DNA from: CAJFUR01 sp904420575
GTDB taxonomy: Bacteria; Actinomycetota; Coriobacteriia; Coriobacteriales; Eggerthellaceae
DNA length: 64,000 bases
Direction: 5' to 3'
Assembly: GCA_965119745.1 (NCBI GenBank)
Contig: OZ221973.1
Coordinates: 2,666,001-2,730,000, forward strand
A program made the position numbers and the translations under genes. Below are positions 23,557 through 33,160 of this stretch, one piece after another (position 1 is the stretch's first letter; every line of letters begins with the position of its first letter). The notes under the pieces are model-generated. The model ran no database searches, was not told the DNA's origin, and saw only the letters and a list, made by a program, of their open reading frames with translations.

Positions 23557-26247
23557 CTACCCCAGCTCTGCCAGCTGCGCCTCCACGCGGGCGAGCTTGT
23601 CGGCGATCTCGGCCAGCTTGGCGCGGTCCTTCTCCACGATCTCGGGCGCGGCCTTGGCCAAAAAGCCCGGGTTCGAAAGCTTCTTCTCGAACTTGGCGGC
23701 GTCGGCGGCCAGCTTGCCGCGCTCCTTCTCGAGACGGGCGCGCTCGGCGGCGAAGTCCACCAGGCCGGACAGCCCTATGTACACTTCCAGCCCCGGTGCC
23801 AGCGTCACGCTGGATTCGGGCAGCTTTTCCGCATCCGTGGCGATGACCAGCGTCGACGTGTTGCCCATGCCTTCGATGAGTCCGCGCTGGGCCTCCAGCA
23901 GCTCCACGTCGGCCTCTCCGGCCTTCACGGACACCGCCAGCGCCGTCTTCGGCGAGATGCCGTAGCGGGCGCGCGTGCTGCGCACGGCCGACACGGTCTG
24001 GGTGACCATGACGATGGCGCGCTCGGCGTCTTCGTCCACATAGCTTGCAAGGGCCTCGGCGTCGGGCCACGCCGCGCCAATGAGGTACGGGGTGGCGCTG
24101 CGGTCCACGGGCAGCTGCTGGTAAATCTCTTCGGTGACGAACGGCATGATGGGGTGCAGCAGGCGCAGCGCCTGGTCGAGCACGAACACCAGGTTGCGCT
24201 GGCACGCCAGGCGGTCGGCCGCGTCGGCGGCGTCTCCCAGGCGGCTCTTGGAGAACTCTATGTACCAGTCGCAGAACTCGTTCCAGAAAAAGGCGTACAG
24301 CTCGCGCGTGGCCTCGCCGAACTCGAAGGCGTCGAACGCCACGTCGACGCGCGCCACCAGCCCTGCAAGGCGGCTGAACACCCAGCGGTCGGCCGGCGTG
24401 CGCAGCTCGGGCTCGCCCGGCTGGTAGCCGTCCAGATGCATGGTGACGAAGCGGGCGGCGTTCTTGATCTTGTTCGCGAAGTTGCGGCTGCTTTCCAGCT
24501 TGGCTTCGTTGAACTTCAGATCCTGCGCACCGGTGACCTGCATGAGCAGGCCGAAACGCATGCCGTCGGCGCCGTAGTCCTGCATGAGGCGCAGCGGGTC
24601 AACGCCGTTGCCGCGGCTCTTGCTCATGGGCTTGCCGTCGGCCGCCATGACCGTGGGATGGATGATCACGTGCTCGAAGGGTATCTGCCCCGTGAAGTAC
24701 ATGGACGACATGACCATGCGCGCCACCCACAGCCCCATGATGTCGCGCGCGGTGGACAGCACCTGGGTGGGATAGCACGTGCGCATCTCGGGCGCGTCCA
24801 TGCCCTCCTGCGCCCAGCCGAGCGTGGCGAAGGGCCACAGCTGCGAGCTGAACCAGGTGTCCAGCACGTCTTCCTCTTGACGTGCGGGCGCACCGCACAC
24901 GGGGCACGTCTCCACGTCCTCCACGCTGGCGTCTTCCCAGCCGCACGCGTCGCAGTAGAACATGGGGATGCGGTGACCCCACCACAGCTGACGCGAGATG
25001 CACCAGTCCTTCAGGTTGGCCAGCCAGTCCAGATACACCTGCGACCAGCGGGACGGGTGGAACTGGATGGAGCCGTCCTCCACCACGCGCGCCGCGTCCT
25101 TCTTCAGGGCGTCCACGGCCACGAACCACTGCTCGGACTCCCATGGCTCCAGCTTGGTGTGGCAACGGTAGCACGTCATGACGGAGTGGTCGTGGTCCTC
25201 CACGTGATCGAGCAGCCCCAACTCCTCGAACGCGGCCACCACGGCCTCGCGCGCCTCGTCGCGGTCCATGCCGGAGAACTTCCCGTAGCCCTCCACCACG
25301 TGCGCTGTCTCGTCGAACACGTTCACGCGCGGAAGCCCCGCACGCTCGCCCATGGCCCAGTCGTTCGGGTCGTGCGAAGGCGTCACCTTCACGCAGCCCG
25401 TGCCGAACGACGAATCCACGTAGTAGTCGGCGAAGATGGGGATCTCGCGGTCCACCAGCGGCAGCTGCACGGTCTTGCCCACCAGGTGCGCGAAGCGCTC
25501 GTCCTTGGGATTCACGGCCACGCCCGTGTCGCCCAGCATCGTTTCGGGGCGCGTGGTGGCCACCACCAGGTAGTCCATGCCGCCTGCCGGCTCGGTCAGA
25601 GGGTAGCGCAGGTACCACAGGTGCCCCGCCTCGTCCACGTATTCGGCCTCGTCGTCGGCGATGGCCGTGGTGCAGTGCGGGCACCAGTTCACGATGCGCT
25701 TGCCCTTGTAGACGAGCCCTGCATGGTACCAGTCGGCGAACACCTGGCGCACGGCGCGCACGTAGGCAGGCTCCATGGTGAAGTGCTCGTCTTCGTAGTC
25801 GCAGGAGCATCCCATGCCCTTGATCTGGTTCACGATGGTGGCGCCGTATTCCTTGTACCAGTCGTAGCAGGCCTCCACGAACGCCTCGCGCCCTATCTCC
25901 AGACGGGAGATGCCCTTTTCGGCAAGCGCCTTGTCCACCTTGGTCTGCGTGGCGATGCCGGCATGGTCGGTTCCCAGCACCCAGCGCGTGGGACGTCCCT
26001 GCATGCGCGCGCGGCGGATGCAGGTGTCCTGGATGGTTTCGTTCAGCGCATGGCCCATGTGCAGCACGCCCGTGATGTTCGGCGGCGGGATGACCACGGT
26101 GAAGGGGTCGTTCGCGCGCGGCCCGAATCCCGGCGTGCGCTGGAAATAGCCGGCGTCCTTCCACGCCTCGAACAGCGGGCGCTCGTGCGCCGCGAAGTCG
26201 TAGCCGGCAGTGCCGCCGTTGGTCTTCTCGTTCGTGTTTTCAGCCAT
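23557..26247 (-). CDS. valS: Valine-tRNA ligase
   Basis: 896 residues, full length class I enzyme. HIGH-type motif HMGHAL near residue 50, large CP1 editing insert (VVATTRPETMLGDTGVAVNP), zinc-like CDACGWEDASVEDVETCPVC, KMSKS-type KPMSKSRGNG near 550, anticodon-binding helices and a C-terminal coiled coil ending LARVEAQLAEL. It charges tRNA-Val and edits Thr-tRNA-Val. ATG 26247 begins MAENTNEKTN; the ribosome site is weak (AAAGAG). It lies 99 bp after clpX on the same strand, with a hairpin between them. Confidence 0.97.
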   Translation of the reverse strand: MAENTNEKTNGGTAGYDFAAHERPLFEAWKDAGYFQRTPGFGPRANDPFTVVIPPPNITGVLHMGHALNETIQDTCIRRARMQGRPTRWVLGTDHAGIATQTKVDKALAEKGISRLEIGREAFVEACYDWYKEYGATIVNQIKGMGCSCDYEDEHFTMEPAYVRAVRQVFADWYHAGLVYKGKRIVNWCPHCTTAIADDEAEYVDEAGHLWYLRYPLTEPAGGMDYLVVATTRPETMLGDTGVAVNPKDERFAHLVGKTVQLPLVDREIPIFADYYVDSSFGTGCVKVTPSHDPNDWAMGERAGLPRVNVFDETAHVVEGYGKFSGMDRDEAREAVVAAFEELGLLDHVEDHDHSVMTCYRCHTKLEPWESEQWFVAVDALKKDAARVVEDGSIQFHPSRWSQVYLDWLANLKDWCISRQLWWGHRIPMFYCDACGWEDASVEDVETCPVCGAPARQEEDVLDTWFSSQLWPFATLGWAQEGMDAPEMRTCYPTQVLSTARDIMGLWVARMVMSSMYFTGQIPFEHVIIHPTVMAADGKPMSKSRGNGVDPLRLMQDYGADGMRFGLLMQVTGAQDLKFNEAKLESSRNFANKIKNAARFVTMHLDGYQPGEPELRTPADRWVFSRLAGLVARVDVAFDAFEFGEATRELYAFFWNEFCDWYIEFSKSRLGDAADAADRLACQRNLVFVLDQALRLLHPIMPFVTEEIYQQLPVDRSATPYLIGAAWPDAEALASYVDEDAERAIVMVTQTVSAVRSTRARYGISPKTALAVSVKAGEADVELLEAQRGLIEGMGNTSTLVIATDAEKLPESSVTLAPGLEVYIGLSGLVDFAAERARLEKERGKLAADAAKFEKKLSNPGFLAKAAPEIVEKDRAKLAEIADKLARVEAQLAELG

Positions 26248-26284
26248 GGTGTGCTCTTTCGTCGTTTCGTCTCTCGAACCGAAA

Positions 26285-26316
26285 GGCGGGCGCCGCCCTT
26301 TAGCGATCCGCCCGCC
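26285..26316 (-). terminator. Possible terminator after clpX
   Basis: GGCGGGC (26285-26291) pairs with GCCCGCC (26310-26316), 31 bp after the clpX stop. Weak T content, so it may only partly separate clpX from valS. Confidence 0.4.
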
Positions 26317-26346
26317 CGATAGCCTCTTTCGACCGCGCCGCGATCC

Positions 26347-27750
<1,404 letters not shown>

Positions 27751-27755
27751 AGGTG

Positions 27756-28388
27756 CTATTCGCCTGTCTGCGCGTCCTGCGCGCCGCCGTGACGGAAAAT
27801 GATGTCGTCCACCAGGCCATAGGCCTTCGCTTCTTCAGCGGTCATGTAGTTGTCGCGCTCCGTGTCCAGCTGGATGGTCTCCAGCGTCTGGCCCGTGTTG
27901 TCGGCCAGGATCTTGTTCAGGCGCTGACGCGTCTTGAGCATGAAGTCGGCCACGATGGCGATCTCGGTCTGCTGCCCCTGAGCCCCGCCCGAAGGCTGGT
28001 GGATGAGCACCATGGAGTTCGGCAGGCAGAAGCGCTTGCCCGGCGTGCCGGCGGAAAGCAGCACGGCCGCCATGGAGGCGCACTCGCCGATGCAGATGGT
28101 GGACACGTCGCACTTGATGAAGTTCATGGTGTCCAGGATGCCCAGGCCGGCCGTCACCGAGCCGCCGGGGGAATTGATGTAGAGGGAGATGTCCTTTTCG
28201 GGATCGGCGCTTTCCAGGTGCAGAAGCTGCGCCACCACCGAGTTGGCCACATGGTCGTCGATCTGCTCGCCCAGAAACACGATGCGGTCGTTCAGCAGGC
28301 GCGAATAGATGTCGTAGCTGCGCTCGCCGCGCGGAGACTGCTCGATGACGTAGGGGATCAGCGCCGAGGTCGCGGTTTCGATGCTCAT
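27756..28388 (-). CDS. clpP: ATP-dependent Clp protease proteolytic subunit
   Basis: 210 residues, normal length. Serine protease of 14-mer barrels. The triad is seen as Ser in GECASMAAVLL (where many have GQAASM), His in MVLIHQPSG and Asp in DTERDNYM. N-terminal loop IPYVIEQSPRGERSYDIYSRLL is typical of the active-site-bearing ClpP. Lies between tig and clpX on the same strand. Confidence 0.97.
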   Translation of the reverse strand: MSIETATSALIPYVIEQSPRGERSYDIYSRLLNDRIVFLGEQIDDHVANSVVAQLLHLESADPEKDISLYINSPGGSVTAGLGILDTMNFIKCDVSTICIGECASMAAVLLSAGTPGKRFCLPNSMVLIHQPSGGAQGQQTEIAIVADFMLKTRQRLNKILADNTGQTLETIQLDTERDNYMTAEEAKAYGLVDDIIFRHGGAQDAQTGE

Positions 28389-28560
28389 GCTGTTGCCTCG
28401 CTTTCAATAGGGTGCGGCCGCACGCGGCGGCCGTCGGTTCGTTCCTCTTCATGATACGCCATTGCGCCGCATGCGTGGGGGCATACGGCGCAGTGTTGCC
28501 GGCGTGTGGTCTTGCCGCGCGCGGTTTCGCGCCGGCAAGGCCGCACGCCGGCCGTGGACG

Positions 28561-30084
28561 CTATGCGTTCTGCGCGGCCCCGTCTTCCGCAGCCGCCGCC
28601 GGCTCCGGTTCGGCATCGGCCTTCTTGGCGGCCTTCTTCTTGGGCGCAGCCTTCTTCGCGGGCTTGGCCTCGGCTTCGGCCTCGCCCTCGGCAGGCTTTT
28701 CGGCCTTCTTGGCGGCCTTCTTGGCCGCCGCCTTCTTGGCAGGCTTCTTGTCGCCCTCGTCCTTCTTGGCGGCAAAGTCGATCTCGGTCACCTGGGCCTT
28801 GTCCATGACGTCGCGCATGGCGTTCGAGCGCATGATGCCCTCGCGCAGCAGATGGAGCTGGCCGTTCTTGCGCCATTCTTCCTGAAGCGCTTTGGGGTCT
28901 TCGGCGCCGCTCTTCTCGAACTCGGCGGCCACGTCGGCGTCGGTGGCCAGAAGCTCGAAGTGGCGCGCCCAGGCGTCCAGCGCCAGGTCCTGCTTGGCCA
29001 TGTCGAGGGCCTGCTGCTTCACGTCTTCCTTGAACTGGTCGGACGTGATGCCCTGCTGCATGAGGTACGTGTCGAAGCTCATGTTCTGGCGCTGCAGCTG
29101 CTGGAAGAAGTCCTGCAGCAGGCTGGTCTCGGAGTCCTCGGCCATGGCCTGCGGCACCTCGCCTTCCAGGCGCTCGGACAGCACGGCCAGGCAGGCGTTC
29201 TCCTTCATGCGGGGCAGCACGTCGGCCTTCTGCTGCGCGATGGACTCGGCGATGCGCGCGCGCAGGTCCTCCACGTTTTCGAAGCCCAGCGTGTCCTTGG
29301 CCCATTCGTCGGTGACCTCGGGCAGCTCCTTGGTCTTGACGGTCTTCACTTCCACGTCGAAGGCGACCTTCGCGGTCTTGCCGGCCAACTGCGCAAGGAG
29401 CGTGGACGACTCGGCAGGCACGTCGATGACGAACGACTTCGTCTGGCCCTTCTTCATGCCCACGAGCTCCTGGTCGAACGCCTCGGGGAACAGCCCCGAT
29501 CCCAGGCCGTAGATGCGCGACTCGGTGGCAAGGCTCTCGATGGCCTCGCCGGCGTCGTCGGCGGCCTTGATGGCCAGGTCGGCAAAGCCGCCTTCCTTGA
29601 TCTTCGTGGCCGCGCTCGCGTCCTCGAAGGTGTAGTAGTGCTCGCGCAGGCTTTCGACCTGTTCGTCCACCTCGGCGTCGGTCGCGCCTTCCGCAGGAAG
29701 CTCCACCTCGACGGCCTCGTAGCTGGAAAGCTCTAGCTCGGGCTTCACGGCCAGCGTGAACCCGAAGACATAGGGCTTGCCCGGCTCCACCAGGCCGCCG
29801 TCCTCGAACTCGGGCTTGGCGACGGGATACAGGTTGCTTTCGTCCACGACGAGAGGATAGGTTTCGTTCACGACTTCGTCGGTCACGGTCGCACGCACCG
29901 CTTCGGCGCCGAGCGCGTTGTCGATGACCGGGCGCGGGGCCTTGCCGCGACGGAAACCGGGAAAGCTGTACTTGTAAGCGAAATCCTTGTAGGTCTTCTT
30001 GATGCGTCCGTCGATTTCCTTGGCATCCACGGTAACGGTCACCTTGACGCGGTTGTCCTCAAGTGCCTCTACTTTTGTCTCCAC
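28561..30084 (-). CDS. tig: Trigger factor with a Lys/Ala-rich histone-H1-like tail
   Basis: 507 residues from GTG 30084. Ribosome-binding domain (1-~110) carries the signature FPGFRRGKAPRPVI. An FKBP-type PPIase domain (~150-245) and the helical chaperone arm (to ~435) follow. The last ~70 residues are outside the family: KKPAKKAAAKKAAKKAEKP, then an acidic patch, KPAKKAAPKKKAAKK and a Glu/Ala end. The GTG is preferred because GGAGG sits 8 bp upstream; the ATG at 30099 overlaps that site. It folds nascent chains at the ribosome exit and heads the operon with clpP and clpX. The promoter is at 30197-30226. Confidence 0.94.
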   Translation of the reverse strand: METKVEALEDNRVKVTVTVDAKEIDGRIKKTYKDFAYKYSFPGFRRGKAPRPVIDNALGAEAVRATVTDEVVNETYPLVVDESNLYPVAKPEFEDGGLVEPGKPYVFGFTLAVKPELELSSYEAVEVELPAEGATDAEVDEQVESLREHYYTFEDASAATKIKEGGFADLAIKAADDAGEAIESLATESRIYGLGSGLFPEAFDQELVGMKKGQTKSFVIDVPAESSTLLAQLAGKTAKVAFDVEVKTVKTKELPEVTDEWAKDTLGFENVEDLRARIAESIAQQKADVLPRMKENACLAVLSERLEGEVPQAMAEDSETSLLQDFFQQLQRQNMSFDTYLMQQGITSDQFKEDVKQQALDMAKQDLALDAWARHFELLATDADVAAEFEKSGAEDPKALQEEWRKNGQLHLLREGIMRSNAMRDVMDKAQVTEIDFAAKKDEGDKKPAKKAAAKKAAKKAEKPAEGEAEAEAKPAKKAAPKKKAAKKADAEPEPAAAAEDGAAQNA

Positions 30085-30196
30085 GTAACTATCCTCCATC
30101 AATCCATTGTCGCACGCGTCGTGCAGCGGCCTGCAATCGTCCCCGTTCGGCCACTTGGCCGCGACGCAGCCTTGCCTGCAAGCACGCCGAAACGGG

Positions 30197-30226
30197 ATTA
30201 TCGCACATATGGGAGGGATATGCCAA
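30197..30226 (-). promoter_or_regulatory. Promoter of tig-clpP-clpX
   Basis: On the minus strand TTGGCA (30221-30226), 18 bp, GATAAT (30197-30202), giving a leader of about 105 nt. No HspR (HAIR) or CIRCE element is seen. The gap 30100-30399 holds no other gene I can support. Confidence 0.6.
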
Positions 30227-30344
30227 CGGGGACGCTCCAGGTTCACGAAGAACCGACATGGCGGCGAGTGGCAGGGAAGGCGGGCGAGGATACGCGGCCG
30301 CCGTCGGGCGGCGGCGGGGCTTGCGGTCGCATGATTCAGAAGCG

Positions 30345-30359
30345 GGGCCGTCACGGCCC
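30345..30359 (-). terminator. Small hairpin after the respiratory cluster
   Basis: GGGCCG-TCA-CGGCCC, a 6-bp perfect stem, 41 bp after the stop of the DUF4405 gene. Short, with no T-run. Confidence 0.35.
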
Positions 30360-30399
30360 GTCGGCCACGACACCCGCCGCCTGACGGCGGACGGCGGGC

Positions 30400-30861
30400 T
30401 CACGCCTCTTCCCGCCCTCCCAGGCGGCCGGCCTTCCCCTTCCTGAACCAGGCCGCGATCCACTTCGCATGCACCACCACGTGCACGAACAGGAGCGCCA
30501 GCAGCACCTTGGCCGACACGGCGTGCAGGGGGTCCCAGAAGTAGTAGCCCTCCGCGTACCAGCCGAACGCGCGCAGCACGTCGCCGGACACCATGATGCC
30601 CGACACCGTGCACGCCATGAAGGCGACGAGCGAAAGCGCGTCGAGCACCAGGTTGCCCGTGCGCGCCAGCGTGGGCCTGGAGAAAGCCGTACGCAGGGCG
30701 TCGGCCACCCAGTCGGCGTGCAGGGCCGCGTGCACCACGAAAACCACGAACAGGCCCAGGCCCAGCCACTCGTGCAGCGCGATTCCCGTCACCGCCGGGT
30801 TCGCCACCACGGCGTAGACCGCGAGCGCCACGGCATCGACGGCGAGGTTCTTCCCGTCCAT
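30400..30861 (-). CDS. DUF4405-type cytochrome b membrane subunit
   Basis: 153 residues with four membrane helices. Histidines on helices (ALHEWLGLG, VVHAALHADW, DPLHAVSAK, FVHVVVHAKW) are spaced as in small cytochrome b561-like proteins and can ligate two b hemes. Expected to pass electrons between quinol and the periplasm. The ATG lies 3 bp after the stop of the diheme-like gene, overlapping its ribosome site (GGTGAGGTAG), so the two are translationally linked. Last gene of the cluster. Confidence 0.8.
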   Translation of the reverse strand: MDGKNLAVDAVALAVYAVVANPAVTGIALHEWLGLGLFVVFVVHAALHADWVADALRTAFSRPTLARTGNLVLDALSLVAFMACTVSGIMVSGDVLRAFGWYAEGYYFWDPLHAVSAKVLLALLFVHVVVHAKWIAAWFRKGKAGRLGGREEA

Positions 30862-30864
30862 GGC

Positions 30865-31221
30865 CTACCTCACCTTCTTGACGACGACGACCAGCCCCAC
30901 CGCCAGCGCCACCGGCATGAGCACCCACACGTTCAGGCTGGCGTCGGACGCCTGGCGGTAGCGGCCCACCAGCGAGTCCCAGGCGTGGCACTCGACGCTC
31001 GCGCACGACGCCTCCGGGCACCGCATCTCGTGGACGCCGTCGGGCCCGGACACGGCGTCGAAGCCGTGGCACTCCCCCGACGCGCAGCCAGCGGCCGGGC
31101 ACGGCGAGGCCGCCTCCACGGGGCGCAACGCCGTCGCGGGCTCCGCGAGCGCCCCGGCGCCGAGGACGCAGGCGCACACGAGCGCGAACGCCGCGAGCGT
31201 GACGACCAGTTTCCGCACCAT
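30865..31221 (-). CDS. Small membrane-anchored protein with two CX4CH (heme c-like) motifs
   Basis: 118 residues. Signal peptide (ending near ALAEP), two copies of CPx3CASxECHx[FW]D (CPAAGCASGECHGF and CPEASCASVECHAW), then a C-terminal membrane helix ending KKVR. Each copy contains C-A-S-x-E-C-H, a CX4CH pattern as used for heme c in tetraheme cytochromes c3. An extra Cys five residues earlier is also repeated and could instead bind a metal or form a disulfide. The place between nrfD and a cytochrome b suggests electron transfer outside the membrane. The family is not one I can name. Confidence 0.7.
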   Translation of the reverse strand: MVRKLVVTLAAFALVCACVLGAGALAEPATALRPVEAASPCPAAGCASGECHGFDAVSGPDGVHEMRCPEASCASVECHAWDSLVGRYRQASDASLNVWVLMPVALAVGLVVVVKKVR

Positions 31222-31303
31222 GCAAGAACCTCGCCTTCTCCAACGCCGTCCGGAGCCGGCCGCCCGACCTGCGCGAGGCCCTGGCGGCCGGCGCCGCCTC
31301 CCC

Positions 31304-32509
31304 CTACGCCTCGTCGCCTGCAGGCCGGAGCGGCAGGTACTTCAGCCCCAGGCACAGGAGCAGCACGCCCAGGCCCACCACGCCCAGGGTAACGCCCAGC
31401 TCCAATATGGTGGGGACATACACCATGCCCTGGTAGGCGCCCTGCATGCCTGCCTCCCAATGGGTGACCGTGCTCGACGTCATCACCGTCGAAAGATCCA
31501 GATTGGGAATCTGGAAACCGCCTACCAGCAACTGCACGCGCTTGCAGAAGATGCCGACGATGGCGAGCAGCGACGCCACCACGACGAGCGGGTTCGTGCG
31601 CAGCTTCGGCACGAAAGCCATGACGGCGGCAAGGGCACAGCCAACGACTTCCACCCAGAAGAACGGCGCCAAGGGACCCGAGACGAGCATGGCCACTATT
31701 TCGGCGCCCTCGGCTTCCGGAAAGCCGGAAGTAAGCAGGTCGCACCCGAAGAAGTAGAGGTCCACCACCACGAACGCACCGAGCATCTTGACCAGTTTTA
31801 CAACGTAGGACTGGTCAAGGGAGAGGTACCCCGCACGGCGCAACGCAATCGCCACAACAAGCACCAAAGCCGTGCCGCACACGAGCGCCGAGCTCACGAA
31901 CCACGGGGCCAGAATCGCCGTGTGCCAGAACTCGTGCGCCTGCTGGAGCCCGAAGATCCACGCGGTCACCGAATGGACGAGGACGGCGCACACCAGCGCC
32001 ACGACGCTGACGGCGCGGAGAGCCCTCTGCGACACCTTTCCGGCTTCGGCGCGAAGCGTCGCCCAGAGGTAGACCGCCGAAAGGATAAGGTATACGAAAA
32101 GGACGACGATGTCCCACATGAGAGGCGAACCCAGATTGGAATAGGCGAAAAGCTCCCACACACGCAGAGGCTGCCCCAGATCCACGACGACGAAGCCGAT
32201 GGCAAGGACAGTGCAGCAGATGGACGTCCACACCGCCACCTTGCTTATCCCGCCGAAGCCCTGCATGCCGAAGGCCCTCGGAATGGACGAGATGATGAGG
32301 CCGCCGGCGGAGAGGCCCACGAAGAACATGAACATGGTGATGTAGAGGCCCCACGAGTCCATGTTGCGCATGCCGGTCTGGACCATGCCTCCGGAGAGCT
32401 GCACCGCCCAGAGCGCGATGCCCGCCACCGTGAGCACGGCGCCAACGCCGATGCCGACGGTCAGGCCCTTCCCGCCTTTGCGGGCGGAAGTGCGGGTCGA
32501 ATCAGTCAT
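31304..32509 (-). CDS. NrfD/PsrC-family membrane subunit
   Basis: 401 residues, about ten membrane helices. Family features: MFMFFVGLSAGGLIISSIP near the N-terminus, DLGQPLRVWELFAY, and GPLAPFFWVEVVGC. NrfD proteins oxidise menaquinol and pass electrons to the ferredoxin subunit. AAAGGAGC precedes ATG 32509; 18 bp separate it from the ferredoxin gene. Downstream 82 bp lead to the diheme-like gene. Confidence 0.93.
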   Translation of the reverse strand: MTDSTRTSARKGGKGLTVGIGVGAVLTVAGIALWAVQLSGGMVQTGMRNMDSWGLYITMFMFFVGLSAGGLIISSIPRAFGMQGFGGISKVAVWTSICCTVLAIGFVVVDLGQPLRVWELFAYSNLGSPLMWDIVVLFVYLILSAVYLWATLRAEAGKVSQRALRAVSVVALVCAVLVHSVTAWIFGLQQAHEFWHTAILAPWFVSSALVCGTALVLVVAIALRRAGYLSLDQSYVVKLVKMLGAFVVVDLYFFGCDLLTSGFPEAEGAEIVAMLVSGPLAPFFWVEVVGCALAAVMAFVPKLRTNPLVVVASLLAIVGIFCKRVQLLVGGFQIPNLDLSTVMTSSTVTHWEAGMQGAYQGMVYVPTILELGVTLGVVGLGVLLLCLGLKYLPLRPAGDEA

Positions 32510-32527
32510 AATGATGCTCCTTTCGCC

Positions 32528-33160
32528 CTAGACGAGGTAATACGTGGACGGATTGGTACCGCGTTCTGGCAAGAGTTGCATGTGCTCACGGCTTTGGATG
32601 AGTTGGGACACCTCGCTCGAGGGATCGTCCAGATCGCCCCAGAACCGTGCACGCCCCACGCACAGATGCATGCAGGCAGGTTCTTCGCCCTTGGATATGC
32701 GGTGATAGCAGAACGTGCACTTCTCCACCACGTGCTTCTGGTGCGCCGGCACGTCCTTGCCGCCTACGGCGTAGTCCATGTGGTACTTCGGCTCTTCCCA
32801 GTTGAACGAGCGCACGCCCGTGTAGGGGCAGGCCGCCATGCACATGCGGCAGCCGATGCACTTGTCGTAGTCCTGGCGCACCACACCGGTCTCCGGGTCC
32901 TTGTAGGTGGCGCCCACGGGGCACACCTTCACGCACGCGGGGTTCTCGCAGTGCTGGCAGGCCATGGGGAAATAGCCGTATTGCAACTGGTCAGGATAGC
33001 TGCCGCCGACCATGTCCCAATCCACTTCGCCGCCGTTGTCGCACAGGATGCGGTTCCACCACGTATCGGTCGGAACGTTGTTTTCGACTTTGCACGCCAT
33101 CGCGCACACGTGGCATCCTATGCACTTCTGGGTGTCGATGACCATACCGTAGCGAGCCAT
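32528..33160 (-). CDS. Four-cluster ferredoxin subunit (DmsB/PhsB type)
   Basis: 210 residues. Four Cys groups: CIGCHVCAMAC, CQHCENPACVKVCP, CIGCRMCMAACP and CTFCYHRISKGEEPACMHLC, the pattern of four [4Fe-4S] clusters. No Tat signal; it is exported with the catalytic subunit. The ATG overlaps the TAA of the molybdopterin gene by one base. Links NrfD to the catalytic subunit. Confidence 0.94.
   Translation of the reverse strand: MARYGMVIDTQKCIGCHVCAMACKVENNVPTDTWWNRILCDNGGEVDWDMVGGSYPDQLQYGYFPMACQHCENPACVKVCPVGATYKDPETGVVRQDYDKCIGCRMCMAACPYTGVRSFNWEEPKYHMDYAVGGKDVPAHQKHVVEKCTFCYHRISKGEEPACMHLCVGRARFWGDLDDPSSEVSQLIQSREHMQLLPERGTNPSTYYLV

Noticed and set aside
23416..26322. Open frame of 968 codons on the + strand
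   Set aside because: Antisense to valS, which has all class I synthetase motifs.
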